Shown: positions 16,142 to 24,465, counted from the first letter of the stretch. The stretch: 37,920 nt of DNA from an uncultured Caryophanales bacterium (GCA_946183335.1 CAMGZN010000002.1:1-37920), one strand, 5' to 3'. Notes: generated by a model not told the origin, from the letters alone. Numbers and translations: made by a program.

Positions 16142-16989
16142 TGTTTCTCGCCGACTTCTTTCTTGAAGATTTTTTCTTCTTGATCACGTAAGACGGCGTT
16201 TGTGGCGACGTTATCAATTACAGCCTTAACGATGGTGTCGAGGTGTGAGCCATCTTCATAGTTAGCTAAACAAGCGTAATTGACACGTCCTCCTTTTAGA
16301 AGTGTGCGAATTGTATCTTTATTACCTTTGGCAAAGATTGCAATGGATTTTCCTCCGTTATCTTTGACAAGTTGCATACATGGGACATCAGTCATTCCGT
16401 CGCCCATGTAAATCATGTTGCTGTAAGGAACGCGGTGGTCAACACCTTTGGTGTTTACCTTGGCATCATCGGTGACATCAAGAGCACCTTTAGAAATACG
16501 GAAGAAATATTGGGTTTTTTGAGTGTAGTTGACGGCGAGTTTTGGCCAAATTGGTTGGCCACTCTTTTCGTCGAATAAAAACTCACATCCAAAGATTTGC
16601 TTGAATTGTTTATAAATGGAGCATCCTTCAATGATTTCTTTGGTTCCGCTACTAATTAAGTAGTGCTCAACAATAACTCCTCTTTTCTTTCCATAATCAT
16701 TGATACGTTTGAACCATGTTTCAACACCCGGGAAGTATTTAATTCCAGAACCCATTTTATTTAAGGATTTTCTAGAAAGATCAACACCTTTTTCTCTAGA
16801 AAGATCAATCATCATATACATATAGGAAAGAATTCTTTCACAGCCTGTTTTTTTGGAAAATTCTCCTGTTGCTCCCCAGAATTGATCCGGTGTCATACCT
16901 AAGGCTGGAATGAAGCCATAGTTTTGCATATCAGTGGTCGACAATGTTTTATCAAAGTCGTACATAATGGCAACGATTGGTTTTTTCAT
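16138..16989 (-). CDS. HAD-superfamily hydrolase (phosphoserine-phosphatase-like)
   Basis: 283 residues. Motif I is MYDFDKTLS with the nucleophile Asp and +2 Asp; motif II is LISSGT; motif III/IV is YMGDGMTDVPCM. It is a cytoplasmic phosphatase of unknown substrate. The frame is open further upstream to 17103, but the ATG at 16989 directly precedes the conserved PIVAIMYDFD and has a GAGGTGA ribosome binding site. It is the first gene of the operon with ispD, the S1 gene and pgi; its stop overlaps the ispD start. Confidence 0.88.
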   Translation of the reverse strand: MKKPIVAIMYDFDKTLSTTDMQNYGFIPALGMTPDQFWGATGEFSKKTGCERILSYMYMMIDLSREKGVDLSRKSLNKMGSGIKYFPGVETWFKRINDYGKKRGVIVEHYLISSGTKEIIEGCSIYKQFKQIFGCEFLFDEKSGQPIWPKLAVNYTQKTQYFFRISKGALDVTDDAKVNTKGVDHRVPYSNMIYMGDGMTDVPCMQLVKDNGGKSIAIFAKGNKDTIRTLLKGGRVNYACLANYEDGSHLDTIVKAVIDNVATNAVLRDQEEKIFKKEVGEKQ

Positions 16990-17091
16990 ATTTTTCACCT
17001 CACTAGCAAGCGCACAATAAAACGCCTGTACATATTGTATCGCAATTGGCACCAAATGCCAATTTTCAAACAATTCGTGAGTGCGTGAGGC

Positions 17092-17130
17092 AAATAAAAA
17101 CACCGCGAATTAACCAAGAACTGCGGTGTT
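17092..17130 (-). terminator. Terminator after the endonuclease lipoprotein gene
   Basis: Arms AACACCGC / GCGGTGTT with a 16-base loop. On the minus strand it is followed by a T-rich tail (TTTTTATTT) before the HAD operon. On the plus strand it is also followed by T residues. Confidence 0.7.
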
Positions 17131-17141
17131 TTTTGATTTTT

Positions 17142-18176
17142 TTAATTAATATCTGGGAAGCATTTATCGACTAATTCTGGGAAGTCGATGAATGGGTTTC
17201 TATTTCCTTGAATGGAAGCGCCAATATATTTGTTGCGTTGTTGTTCAAGGGCAGATGGTGGATCATTACGGTTCCACTCTTTAAGTTTACGAATACATTC
17301 GGTCTCGTCGTAATTCATGATGAGAGAGAAGTGTAAATATTTTTCATTTCCACTAGCTGGAGCACATACATAAGGAGTTGTTGTAGCTGTTTCGGCAACG
17401 GCTTCATCAATATTATAAGTTGGTGTATGGCTGGTGCTATAGTAAACGTCATAGTTGTCATAGGAGTTGTAGTGGACATACATGTACATTAATGTACGGG
17501 CCACATCTCCTTTGAAGTAATCATCGACTTCGCAGACCTTTGCTGAATCGCTATATTTGAGAGCATATGGCGCTCCTTCATCAGTTGCAGTGTCATATGA
17601 TTCACCTGAACCAAATACATAGTATTTATAATTCGAACGGTGACTGTTTACTTCATAAGTACATGGACGAAGTTGGAAGATATCTGAGCCTCCGCCCCAA
17701 TATTCTTCTTTACCATCAGGTTTTTGGTCATCCATTTTCCATTCATATTGTTTGGAGTTTCGATACCACATTCCATTTGAATCGGCACAGCACCACATGT
17801 GTTCACGAGTGGCGGTGTTATCCTTGTGAATCCAACCGGTGTAGAAGTTTTCGTAACCGTTTGTTCCTTCAAGTTGATCGGTCCATGGATAATATTTTGC
17901 TACTTGAGCATAGCGTAAGTAGGTTTTATGCTGGTCAATGAGGTAGTGGTGGATGTTCTTTTGAAGTTCCTCACCTTGTGTGTCTTTTAAGTGATAGTCA
18001 TCAACAGTATTACCATTACGGTCTTTTTTGTTCATGTAATAGTCTTTGTAGACATCACCGGTGTCTCCTCCACCTCCTCCACTTTTCTTTTTACTTTTGC
18101 CACTGTTGCTTGTACATCCGACTAAGCAACCAGCACAGAGGGTAAGAAGTAAGGCTGAACGAATAACTGTTTTCAT
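17142..18176 (-). CDS. Endonuclease I family nuclease, lipoprotein
   Basis: 344 residues with a lipoprotein signal peptide (lipobox LVGC, Cys21) and a Lys/Gly-rich linker (SGKSKKKSGGGGGD). The nuclease domain carries the EndoI pattern: TREHMW (His126 as likely catalytic base), GGGSDIFQLRPCTYEVNSHR with the Asn and Arg typical of the metal site, and KGDVARTLMYMYVHY. It should degrade DNA or RNA at the cell surface and supply nucleotides, which fits the surface 5'-nucleotidase at 9.9 kb. The ribosome binding site is AAGGAGTAAC. It is spaced 31 bases after the lipoprotein gene at 18208. Confidence 0.88.
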   Translation of the reverse strand: MKTVIRSALLLTLCAGCLVGCTSNSGKSKKKSGGGGGDTGDVYKDYYMNKKDRNGNTVDDYHLKDTQGEELQKNIHHYLIDQHKTYLRYAQVAKYYPWTDQLEGTNGYENFYTGWIHKDNTATREHMWCCADSNGMWYRNSKQYEWKMDDQKPDGKEEYWGGGSDIFQLRPCTYEVNSHRSNYKYYVFGSGESYDTATDEGAPYALKYSDSAKVCEVDDYFKGDVARTLMYMYVHYNSYDNYDVYYSTSHTPTYNIDEAVAETATTTPYVCAPASGNEKYLHFSLIMNYDETECIRKLKEWNRNDPPSALEQQRNKYIGASIQGNRNPFIDFPELVDKCFPDIN

Positions 18177-18207
18177 AGTGTTACTCCTTTACTTTATAAA
18201 GAATAGA

Positions 18208-18891
18208 TTACTTTTGTTCCCAGAAGTGACAGATATAACCGTTACCAAAGTTATATTCATCAATACCGCTAACAGTTTGATAATCTTCACCTGAACAAGC
18301 AAAGATTCCTTTGGAATGGTCTGGACGAGTTCCTTGAATATCAATAACTGATGTTTGAACTCTGAAGTCCGCACAAACTTCTTCATAGTGGAATTGCTCC
18401 ACTGGTGAATCAACGTGACGAATTGTTGTAATTAATGCACCAGAAGATTTGGCACCTTCATAGATTTCGAGATATTTGTTTGAGTAATAATCGCCTTGTC
18501 CACCTGGCATAACTTGGATAGAGTAGTGAACTTTATCGGAGGCATAGTGGATTTTAACCTTTGTGGCCTCGGAAGGATTCTCGGTTGTCGCAAGATAAAA
18601 TGGATATTCTGTTCCAGCATCAACGTGAGGAAGGTTATTAATGAAACGGAATTTTTGTTGTCCGATGTGCCAGAAACCCATCAAATACTCTTTGTCGTTT
18701 TCTGGAGCTTTCTTACAACGTTTCCATCCTTCGTATTCATCTGCACCAAAATCTAATGGATCAAGTGCTGGAATACCATCGGATGATTCTCCTCCGCCTT
18801 TCGATGTCTTTTTTGATTTCTTTCCTCCACCAGAAGTGCAGCCGGCTAAAACAAGGGCGACCAATGGAAGAACGAGAAGTGATTTTTTCAT
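18208..18891 (-). CDS. Lipoprotein of unknown function
   Basis: 227 residues. Signal peptide with lipobox LAGC (Cys18), then a linker GGGKKSKKTSKGGGESS much like that of the downstream nuclease. The rest is beta-rich, with EGWKRCKKAP, an aromatic segment MGFWHIGQQKFRFINN, and an end in NGYICHFWEQK. I do not recognise the fold. Being in the same orientation and 31 bases apart, it probably forms a unit with the endonuclease gene. Upstream lies the inverted repeat AAATATT-CTAA-AATATTT (18910-18927), a possible operator. Ribosome binding site AAGGAG. Confidence 0.8.
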   Translation of the reverse strand: MKKSLLVLPLVALVLAGCTSGGGKKSKKTSKGGGESSDGIPALDPLDFGADEYEGWKRCKKAPENDKEYLMGFWHIGQQKFRFINNLPHVDAGTEYPFYLATTENPSEATKVKIHYASDKVHYSIQVMPGGQGDYYSNKYLEIYEGAKSSGALITTIRHVDSPVEQFHYEEVCADFRVQTSVIDIQGTRPDHSKGIFACSGEDYQTVSGIDEYNFGNGYICHFWEQK

Positions 18892-18909
18892 ATTAAAAAC
18901 TCCTTACGT

Positions 18910-18927
18910 AAATATTCTAAAATATTT
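18910..18927. promoter_or_regulatory. Inverted repeat in the promoter region of the lipoprotein-nuclease pair
   Basis: Perfect 7-bp arms AAATATT / AATATTT with a CTAA loop, about 20 bases before the start codon at 18891. The sequence is very AT-rich, so it could be chance. No other element was resolved in 18928-19045. Confidence 0.35.
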
Positions 18928-19045
18928 TGTCTCAAATTAAAATAACAAGAAATTACTAGTTGTTTTGATAAATAAAAACAAAACTAAAAAATTTGAGTTT
19001 TGCATTAAAAACACCAGCAATTCGCGGATAAATGAATAAAAATAA

Positions 19046-19065
19046 AACAGCCCATTTGGACTGTT
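19046..19065 (-). terminator. Terminator after tRNA-Leu(GAG)
   Basis: Minus-strand stem AACAGTCC / GGGCTGTT with loop AAAT and one G-T pair, followed by TTTATTTTTATT. Confidence 0.75.
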
Positions 19066-19071
19066 ATTATT

Positions 19072-19156
19072 TGGTGCAGTGAATGAGAATCGAACTCACA
19101 CAGGTCACCCTATACGCCCCTCAAACGTACGCGTCTACCAGTTCCGCCATCACTGC
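19072..19156 (-). tRNA. tRNA-Leu (anticodon GAG)
   Basis: Class II tRNA: acceptor GCAGTGA/TCACTGC, anticodon arm TACGT-TTGAGGG-GCGTA, long variable arm, T-loop TTCGATT, encoded CCA. It stands alone, outside the main cluster. Confidence 0.93.
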
Positions 19157-19205
19157 AGCGATAAATAATATATACTCAAATCTTGTTATAAACAAGTAGA
19201 AATAT

Positions 19206-20636
19206 CTAAATATTAAAGACAATTGCTGCGAATCCGAAATAGACCAAAAGCGAGGTCACGTCGACAATTGTTGTAAGGAGTGGTTGAGAAACAATCGCTG
19301 GATCTTTTTTAATTGCGGCAGCCCCCATTGGGAGAAGCACAGCAACCATCTTTGAAGCAAAAACACCAATCGAAAGTGTCATCGCGACAAGTCCAGAAAC
19401 CTTAAAGACTTCCCAGAAGTATTCTCCAGTCCAGCAGTTTCCTTGCCAAATATTTCCATTGGCAGCGGAGTTAGAAACAATGCCTGTGTATTGTTCAACT
19501 GAGAACCAAAACAAAGCAAAAACACCAACACAAACAGCAATTATTGCTGCCGAAACAGCTTCTTTTCGAATAATCTTCCAGAATGCTTTTGGTGTGAATT
19601 CTTGCAGAGCAAGTCCACGAATCATTAACGCGATTGTTTGCCCGCCAGCATTACCGCCAGTATCCATTAAGACTGGAATGAAGGCCGCTAGAATTGGAAC
19701 TAATGTAATTCTTTCTTCAAAGATGGAAAGAACCATCGAAGAGAATGTTCCCAAAACAAGAAGAACAATAATCCATGGAACGCATTTTTTCGCCATTTTT
19801 AATGGAGATGTCTCCAAATATGAATCCTCCAAAGGAGTCACCATTTGCATTTTGGAGATATCTTCGGTGGTTTCTTCTTCGATAACGTCAATAACGTCAT
19901 CGATGGTAATGACGCCAATTAAACGTCCATCGTTATTTAAAACTGCGATGGCGTTTAAGTCATAACGTTTGAAGATATTGGCGACCATTTCTTGGTCGTC
20001 ATTAACTTGAACAGTGACAAAGTCACGATTCATAATGCTTTCGAGTTTTTCGTCGCCTTTAGCAAAGATTAAATCGTCTAAGTCTAACGTACCAACTAAG
20101 TTACGTTGGCGATCCATAATAAAGAGGGTATAAATGGTTTCTTTGTTTTGACCAGTTTTACGAATGTTCGCGATAGCTTCATCAGCACTCATGTCTGAGA
20201 GTAAAACGACAAATTCTGTCGTCATAATTGAGCCAGCACTATCTTCTTTATAATTTAATAGACGATTAATTGTGGCGCGTCTTTCCTTTGGAACGTTACG
20301 TAAGACACGAGTAACAACGTTTGCTGGAAGTTCTTCGAGGTCATCAACTAAGTCGTCGGTGAACTGGGATTCAAGAATCTCGGCTAATTGGTCATTGGAA
20401 AGAGAAGAGATAATTTCTTCCTTAACTTCGCTTGGAAGCTCGGTGAAGAATTCGGCTGTATATTCAGATTTAACAGTCTTCAAAATGAAGATGATCTTTT
20501 TTGGATCTTCAATTTCGGCACAAGCATCAGCAATATCAATGCTTGGAACAACTTCAAAAATTTGACGAATTTCAGCAATCTTTTTTTCGTCAATTAATTT
20601 CTCGATTTGTTCTGTTGAAATTAAGCGGTTCTCCAT
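19206..20636 (-). CDS. mgtE: Magnesium transporter MgtE
   Basis: 476 residues. The N-terminal superhelical MgtE_N domain (about 1-130) is followed by a CBS-domain pair (about 135-255), a connecting helix, and five membrane helices (about 280-476). The pore motif PVLMDTGGNAGGQTIALMI is intact. MgtE is a Mg2+-gated channel; the N and CBS domains bind Mg2+ and close it when the ion is plentiful. The frame is open to 20687, but the ATG at 20636 has a ribosome binding site (AGGAAAAG) and fits the family. The 5' region is too short for an M-box riboswitch. Confidence 0.96.
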   Translation of the reverse strand: MENRLISTEQIEKLIDEKKIAEIRQIFEVVPSIDIADACAEIEDPKKIIFILKTVKSEYTAEFFTELPSEVKEEIISSLSNDQLAEILESQFTDDLVDDLEELPANVVTRVLRNVPKERRATINRLLNYKEDSAGSIMTTEFVVLLSDMSADEAIANIRKTGQNKETIYTLFIMDRQRNLVGTLDLDDLIFAKGDEKLESIMNRDFVTVQVNDDQEMVANIFKRYDLNAIAVLNNDGRLIGVITIDDVIDVIEEETTEDISKMQMVTPLEDSYLETSPLKMAKKCVPWIIVLLVLGTFSSMVLSIFEERITLVPILAAFIPVLMDTGGNAGGQTIALMIRGLALQEFTPKAFWKIIRKEAVSAAIIAVCVGVFALFWFSVEQYTGIVSNSAANGNIWQGNCWTGEYFWEVFKVSGLVAMTLSIGVFASKMVAVLLPMGAAAIKKDPAIVSQPLLTTIVDVTSLLVYFGFAAIVFNI

Positions 20637-20658
20637 TTTTCTTTTCCTTGCCCTAATT

Positions 20659-20687
20659 AGTTTACATTCTTTATAAAAAGAACGCAA
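20659..20687 (-). promoter_or_regulatory. Promoter of mgtE
   Basis: Minus-strand TTGCGT (20687-20682), a 17-base spacer and TAAACT (20664-20659). The 5' UTR is about 15-20 bases. Confidence 0.55.
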
Positions 20688-20732
20688 AATAAATTATATT
20701 GTGCTATGATACTAACCGAGAAGGAAAAGAAA

Positions 20733-21305
20733 ATGAAGAAAATTTTAGTTGAAACAAGCGCTCGTCACATACATGTGACACAAGAAACATTAGAAATTCT
20801 CTGTGGTAAAGGAGCAAAGCTTGAAGTTAAAGCGATGCTTTCTCAACCAGGACAATTCGTCTCGACAACTCGTTTAGACTTAGTCGGACCAAAAAGAACC
20901 ATCTCTGGAGTTTCCATTCTTGGTCCAGTTCGTAAAGAAAACCAAGTCGAAGTTTCCTTAACCGATGCAAGAACATTAGGTGTCGCTGCTCCAGTTAGAG
21001 AAAGTGGTGATATTAAAGGATCCGCCCCAATTAAAGTTGTTGGTCCATGTGGCGAAGTCGAATTAGCAGAAGGTTTAATTGCCGCTAAACGCCACATCCA
21101 CATGACTCCAGAAGATGCTAAAGAATTTGGTGTCGAAAATGGACAAATTGTTAAAGTTGCTACAGGACGTGAAGGACGTAAGGTCATCTTTGATGACGTA
21201 GTTGTTCGTGTCCGTGAAGACTTTAAACTCGCAATGCACATCGATACAGACGAAAGTAATGCCGCAATGTGCAGTGGAGAAATTTACGGCGAAATTGTCA
21301 AATAA
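20733..21305 (+). CDS. pduL: PduL-type phosphotransacylase
   Basis: 190 residues. Two PduL zinc-binding motifs are seen: ETSARHIHVT near the start and AAKRHIHMT in the second half, along with LGPVRKENQVEVSLTDART and the metal-ligand end region AMHIDTDESNAAM. It exchanges acyl-CoA and acyl-phosphate; with no microcompartment genes nearby it probably serves as the phosphate acetyltransferase of acetate fermentation. The ATG at 20733 has a ribosome binding site (AAGGAA) and begins the conserved part; the in-frame ATG at 20706 has none. Its promoter may be the extended -10 TGCTATGAT at 20701-20709. Confidence 0.93.
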   Translation: MKKILVETSARHIHVTQETLEILCGKGAKLEVKAMLSQPGQFVSTTRLDLVGPKRTISGVSILGPVRKENQVEVSLTDARTLGVAAPVRESGDIKGSAPIKVVGPCGEVELAEGLIAAKRHIHMTPEDAKEFGVENGQIVKVATGREGRKVIFDDVVVRVREDFKLAMHIDTDESNAAMCSGEIYGEIVK

Positions 21306-21309
21306 GCCG

Positions 21310-21338
21310 TTGAATTTCTAGCTTTTCTAGTATAAAAT
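21310..21338 (+). promoter_or_regulatory. Promoter of the SAM riboswitch-metK unit
   Basis: TTGAAT (21310-21315), a 17-base spacer and TAAAAT (21333-21338). This places the start near 21345, just before the riboswitch P1 stem. Confidence 0.7.
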
Positions 21339-21345
21339 ACTAATC

Positions 21346-21449
21346 ATCTTATCAAGAACCGTGTAGGAAGGATGAAAGAACACGGTAGCAACTCTCGGTA
21401 ACGAGTAAGTGCTCTCCCAAGCAGTGGCCCACCCACTGAACGATAAGGT
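21346..21449 (+). ncRNA. SAM-I-type (S-box) riboswitch, compact variant
   Basis: P1 is an 8-bp closing stem ATCTTATC / GATAAGGT. The core keeps S-box landmarks: TTATCAAGA, GATGAAA, AGCAAC, AAGTGCT. P2 is ACCGTGT/ACACGGT; P3 is a short CTC-GGTAAC-GAG hairpin; a TGCT/AGCA pairing follows; P4 is AGTGG/CCACT. The P2 apical part is shorter than in Bacillus examples and lacks the usual GGCCC loop. It lies directly before metK, the SAM synthetase, a classic S-box target, and is followed by a terminator. Confidence 0.83.
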
Positions 21450-21451
21450 AC

Positions 21452-21499
21452 GGAAACACAAATGAAAATGTGACTTTCCATGGTGGGAAGTCACTTTTT
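21452..21499 (+). terminator. Riboswitch-controlled terminator of metK, with a likely antiterminator
   Basis: Stem GTGACTTTCC (21470-21479) / GGGAAGTCAC with one T-G pair, then TTTTTATTT: a strong intrinsic terminator. The 5' arm can instead pair with GGAAACAC at 21452-21459 (GGAAA with TTTCC, CAC with GTG). SAM binding should favour the terminator and turn metK off. Confidence 0.8.
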
Positions 21500-21521
21500 A
21501 TTTATTTCGGAGGTGAAAATC

Positions 21522-22670
21522 ATGGCTTTACATAATTTATTCTCTAGCGAATCTGTTTCAGAAGGACATCCAGACAAGGTTTCTGATCAAATTGCGGATG
21601 CGATTTTAGACGATTGTCTGGAACATGATCCAAAATCTCGTGTTGCTTGTGAAGTTTTTGTTACAACTGGATTTGTTTTAATTGGTGGTGAAATTACTTC
21701 CAAACATCATCCTGATTATAAGAAGATAGCACGCGAGGTGATTCGCGATATCGGTTACACCAAGAAAGAATATGGTTTCTCTGCAGATGATGTTGAAATT
21801 GAGGTTAAAGTCCATGAACAATCTCCAGATATCGCGATGGGCGTTGATAATGGTGGAGCTGGTGACCAAGGCATTATGTTTGGTTACGCAAGTGACGAAT
21901 CAGAAGGCTACATGCCTCTTCCAATTGTCATTGCTCATAAGCTTGTTCGGGTCGCGACTAACCTTAGAAAAGAAGGCCAATTTAAGTGGGCTCGTCCGGA
22001 CATGAAATCACAAGTCACGGTTGACTATAAAAATCGAAAACAACCAAGAATTGCGGTGATTTTGATGTCAATTCAGCATGATCCTGATTATGACGAGAAG
22101 GCTTTTAAATCCTATATTGAGAACGAAATCATGAAGCCTGTTGCGAAGTCATTTGGGCTCAATACTGACTTCCAAGTTTTGATTAATCCAACAGGTCAAT
22201 TTATCATCGGTGGACCAGCCGGTGACACCGGTGTAACCGGACGAAAAATCATTGTTGATACATACGGTGGAGCTGGTCATCATGGCGGCGGTGCATTCTC
22301 TGGAAAAGACCCAACAAAAGTCGATCGTAGTGCCGCATACATGGCTCGTTACATTGCTAAAAACCTAGTCGCTGCTGGTGTAGCTAAACGTTGCGAAATC
22401 CAACTCGGATATGCCATTGGTTACAAGAAACCAGTTTCACTTTTCGTGGAGACATTTGGAACATCCAAGTACACTCAAGAACAACTTGTTGAACTTGTTC
22501 AGAAAGTTTTCCCACTTTCTCCAAAGGATATTATTAAGACTATGTCTCTCCAACATCCTACATTTAAATATCACGAATTAACAAACTATGGACACTTCGG
22601 TCGTCCAGACTTAAATCTGCCTTGGGAAAAACTAGATAAAGTCGATAAAATCAAGGCTTTATTGAAGTAA
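21522..22670 (+). CDS. metK: S-adenosylmethionine synthetase
   Basis: 382 residues. It makes SAM from methionine and ATP. Start region LFSSESVSEGHPDKVSDQIA has the ATP-binding His and Asp; GAGDQGIMFGYA is the methionine/ATP loop; GGGAFSGKDPTKVDRSAAYM is the P-loop-like signature. The ATG at 21522 has a strong ribosome binding site (CGGAGGTGA). The in-frame ATG at 21480 lies in the terminator hairpin and is not used. Regulation by SAM through the upstream riboswitch is expected. Confidence 0.98.
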   Translation: MALHNLFSSESVSEGHPDKVSDQIADAILDDCLEHDPKSRVACEVFVTTGFVLIGGEITSKHHPDYKKIAREVIRDIGYTKKEYGFSADDVEIEVKVHEQSPDIAMGVDNGGAGDQGIMFGYASDESEGYMPLPIVIAHKLVRVATNLRKEGQFKWARPDMKSQVTVDYKNRKQPRIAVILMSIQHDPDYDEKAFKSYIENEIMKPVAKSFGLNTDFQVLINPTGQFIIGGPAGDTGVTGRKIIVDTYGGAGHHGGGAFSGKDPTKVDRSAAYMARYIAKNLVAAGVAKRCEIQLGYAIGYKKPVSLFVETFGTSKYTQEQLVELVQKVFPLSPKDIIKTMSLQHPTFKYHELTNYGHFGRPDLNLPWEKLDKVDKIKALLK

Positions 22671-22690
22671 AGAAAAAATAGTTGTGATTG

Positions 22691-22722
22691 CTCTATAAAT
22701 AAATAGAGAAATCAAGTATAAT
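22691..22722 (+). promoter_or_regulatory. Promoter of hpf with an inverted repeat over the -35 region
   Basis: A perfect -10, TATAAT, is at 22717-22722. No good -35 is present; instead the inverted repeat CTCTAT-AAATAA-ATAGAG (22691-22708) covers that position. It could be a regulator site, since hpf is normally stress-controlled. Confidence 0.5.
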
Positions 22723-22766
22723 AAAGTTAGAAATTAGCTTAACCGCAATTTGGAAAGGGGATTATT

Positions 22767-23324
22767 ATGAAGTACCAAATTATTGGTAAAAACATTGAAG
22801 TTACCGAAGGTATTAAGCAAGCAGTTGAATCGAAACTTGCCCGTATGGACAAATATTTCGTCATCAACGAAGATGTCACATGTCGTGTCGTTGTACGTAG
22901 TTACAAGGTCGGTGCGAAAGTTGAAGTGACTATCTTTACACCAAATATGGATTTCCGTGCCGAGGTGATGAATTCAGACTTATACGCCGGTGTCGACCTT
23001 GCTATCGATAAGTTAGAAGGTCAAATGAGAAAGCTTAAAACAAGAATGGACCGAAGCCGTGGTGGAAAGTTATCTCTTGGAAAAGCTTTAGCTTTAGAAG
23101 CAATTGAAGATCTTCCAGAAGAAGAAGATGAGGAAGATACAGTTGTTCGTACAAAATCCAAATATCTTGATCCGATGACAGTTGAAGAAGCCATTGCCCG
23201 TATGGAAGCAATTGGCCACCCATTCTTCCTCTATCTTGATGAAGAAGATGACAAAATCTCTGTTGTTTATCAACGTGAAGATGGCGGTTATGGAATCTTC
23301 CAAGCGGAGAATGAACTTCGTTAA
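22767..23324 (+). CDS. hpf: Ribosome hibernation promoting factor, long form
   Basis: 185 residues. The N-terminal 100 residues are the beta-alpha-beta HPF/RaiA fold that sits in the ribosomal A/P sites (MKYQIIGKNIEVTEGIKQAV, DLAIDKLEGQMRKLKTRM). After an acidic linker, the C-terminal domain (KYLDPMTVEEAIARMEAIGH, FFLYLDEEDDKISVVYQRED) mediates 100S ribosome dimers in Gram-positive bacteria. The ribosome binding site is GAAAGGGGA. Confidence 0.97.
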   Translation: MKYQIIGKNIEVTEGIKQAVESKLARMDKYFVINEDVTCRVVVRSYKVGAKVEVTIFTPNMDFRAEVMNSDLYAGVDLAIDKLEGQMRKLKTRMDRSRGGKLSLGKALALEAIEDLPEEEDEEDTVVRTKSKYLDPMTVEEAIARMEAIGHPFFLYLDEEDDKISVVYQREDGGYGIFQAENELR

Positions 23325-23341
23325 TTAAATCGAAAACTAAG

Positions 23342-23364
23342 AAGAGGCCTTATGCCTCTTTTTT
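23342..23364 (+). terminator. Intrinsic terminator after hpf
   Basis: AAGAGGC / GCCTCTT stem, loop CTTAT, then TTTTTT. The rest of the gap to 23571 holds a weak TTTCAAT/ATTGAAA hairpin (about 23439-23457) and no clear consensus promoter. Confidence 0.85.
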
Positions 23365-23571
23365 GTTTGACTTTTGCAGCACTTATCCAAGAATTGCTGG
23401 ATATTTTGTGATACTAATAGAAAACAATTAGTTCTTGTTTCAATTTTATGATTGAAATATGGCCTAAATTAAAATATCATTATTCGCGCTGGTTCTTGTG
23501 AAGGATTTGATTTACTAAATTGCAATCAATAGCTGTCTATAGAAGAAGCATTTGAGAAAGGAAAATTATTT

Positions 23572-24432
23572 ATGAATAATTACACTGCTGCAATCGCGAG
23601 TTTCATTCGTTACGATGTTGTTCTTTTCAATACTCTTGAGTATGCAACCAAAAAGGACAAATATGACGTTAACGCTTATAAAGCTCGTCAAGAGATCATT
23701 TCCAAAGAAATTGAACTCAACACCCCACTTAAGAACTGCTTAGATAATTCTGGTGAAGCTGGAAAGAATCTTCTTGAGAAGATCAAAGAACTAATTCGCT
23801 TAGTTTATTCTCCAGAATCCACTATTGTGAAAATGGGACCAGATGAGAGTGAACTTCGTGTTGACCCATCCCAAGCCCTCACTATTTATGAAGCAGTCCT
23901 CCCAATCCACGAAGAACTTCGTAAGATTGTTGAAGCTCACGTTATCGCCGCTAGAAAGAACAACGCTTATGATGAAGCATCATTTGATGACGTCATCACA
24001 AAAGAAGAATATTTCTACCGTGGTCTCGTGAATATGTTAATGCTTGATACCTTCGACCACTTCTTTGCTGAATATAACAAAGCTAGAGCCGAAGCAAAAG
24101 GTGCGATTACTCCTCAGAGTAATTTCATTCAAAATGACATTAACAAAATCGTCAACCTCTTCCACTTTGTTCGTAACAACGCGACCGCTCGTAACGCTGA
24201 GTACTACTCAATGATTGATCCATTGTTTGCACTCATCGAAATGACTGGTGGACGTCGTGATCTTCCAGAAGGCAAAAACTTCGGTCAAGTCTTCGTTGAA
24301 GTTAAAACAAAGACTAGAGAAGTGACACAAAAATTCGAATTAGCCTGGAAACCAGTCTATGACGAATTCATCAAACACTTCCAAGAAGAAGTTCAAAAAC
24401 TTCAACAACAAGAAAGTGGTAAACAAGCCTAA
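23572..24432 (+). CDS. Hypothetical cytoplasmic helical protein
   Basis: 286 residues, no signal peptide or membrane segment. It is predicted mostly helical, with charged helices such as EAGKNLLEKIKELIRLVY and a Gln/Lys-rich end EEVQKLQQQESGKQA. I recognise no catalytic motif or family. The ribosome binding site is GAAAGGAAA. It is followed by a small membrane protein gene 33 bases later, in the same orientation, so the pair may be an operon. Confidence 0.8.
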   Translation: MNNYTAAIASFIRYDVVLFNTLEYATKKDKYDVNAYKARQEIISKEIELNTPLKNCLDNSGEAGKNLLEKIKELIRLVYSPESTIVKMGPDESELRVDPSQALTIYEAVLPIHEELRKIVEAHVIAARKNNAYDEASFDDVITKEEYFYRGLVNMLMLDTFDHFFAEYNKARAEAKGAITPQSNFIQNDINKIVNLFHFVRNNATARNAEYYSMIDPLFALIEMTGGRRDLPEGKNFGQVFVEVKTKTREVTQKFELAWKPVYDEFIKHFQEEVQKLQQQESGKQA

Positions 24433-24465
24433 TCAAACTTTGTTTGATAGAAAGTAGGTTATTCA

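Noticed and set aside
16990..17103. Longer start for the HAD hydrolase
   Set aside because: The extra 38 residues are not HAD-like, and the ATG at 16989 has a GAGGTGA ribosome binding site.
20637..20732. M-box (Mg2+) riboswitch upstream of mgtE
   Set aside because: The gap to the divergent gene is under 100 bases and already holds a promoter; an M-box needs about 150 bases and its conserved sequence is not seen.
21480..21521. Earlier in-frame ATG for metK
   Set aside because: It lies inside the riboswitch terminator hairpin; the ATG at 21522 follows a strong ribosome binding site.
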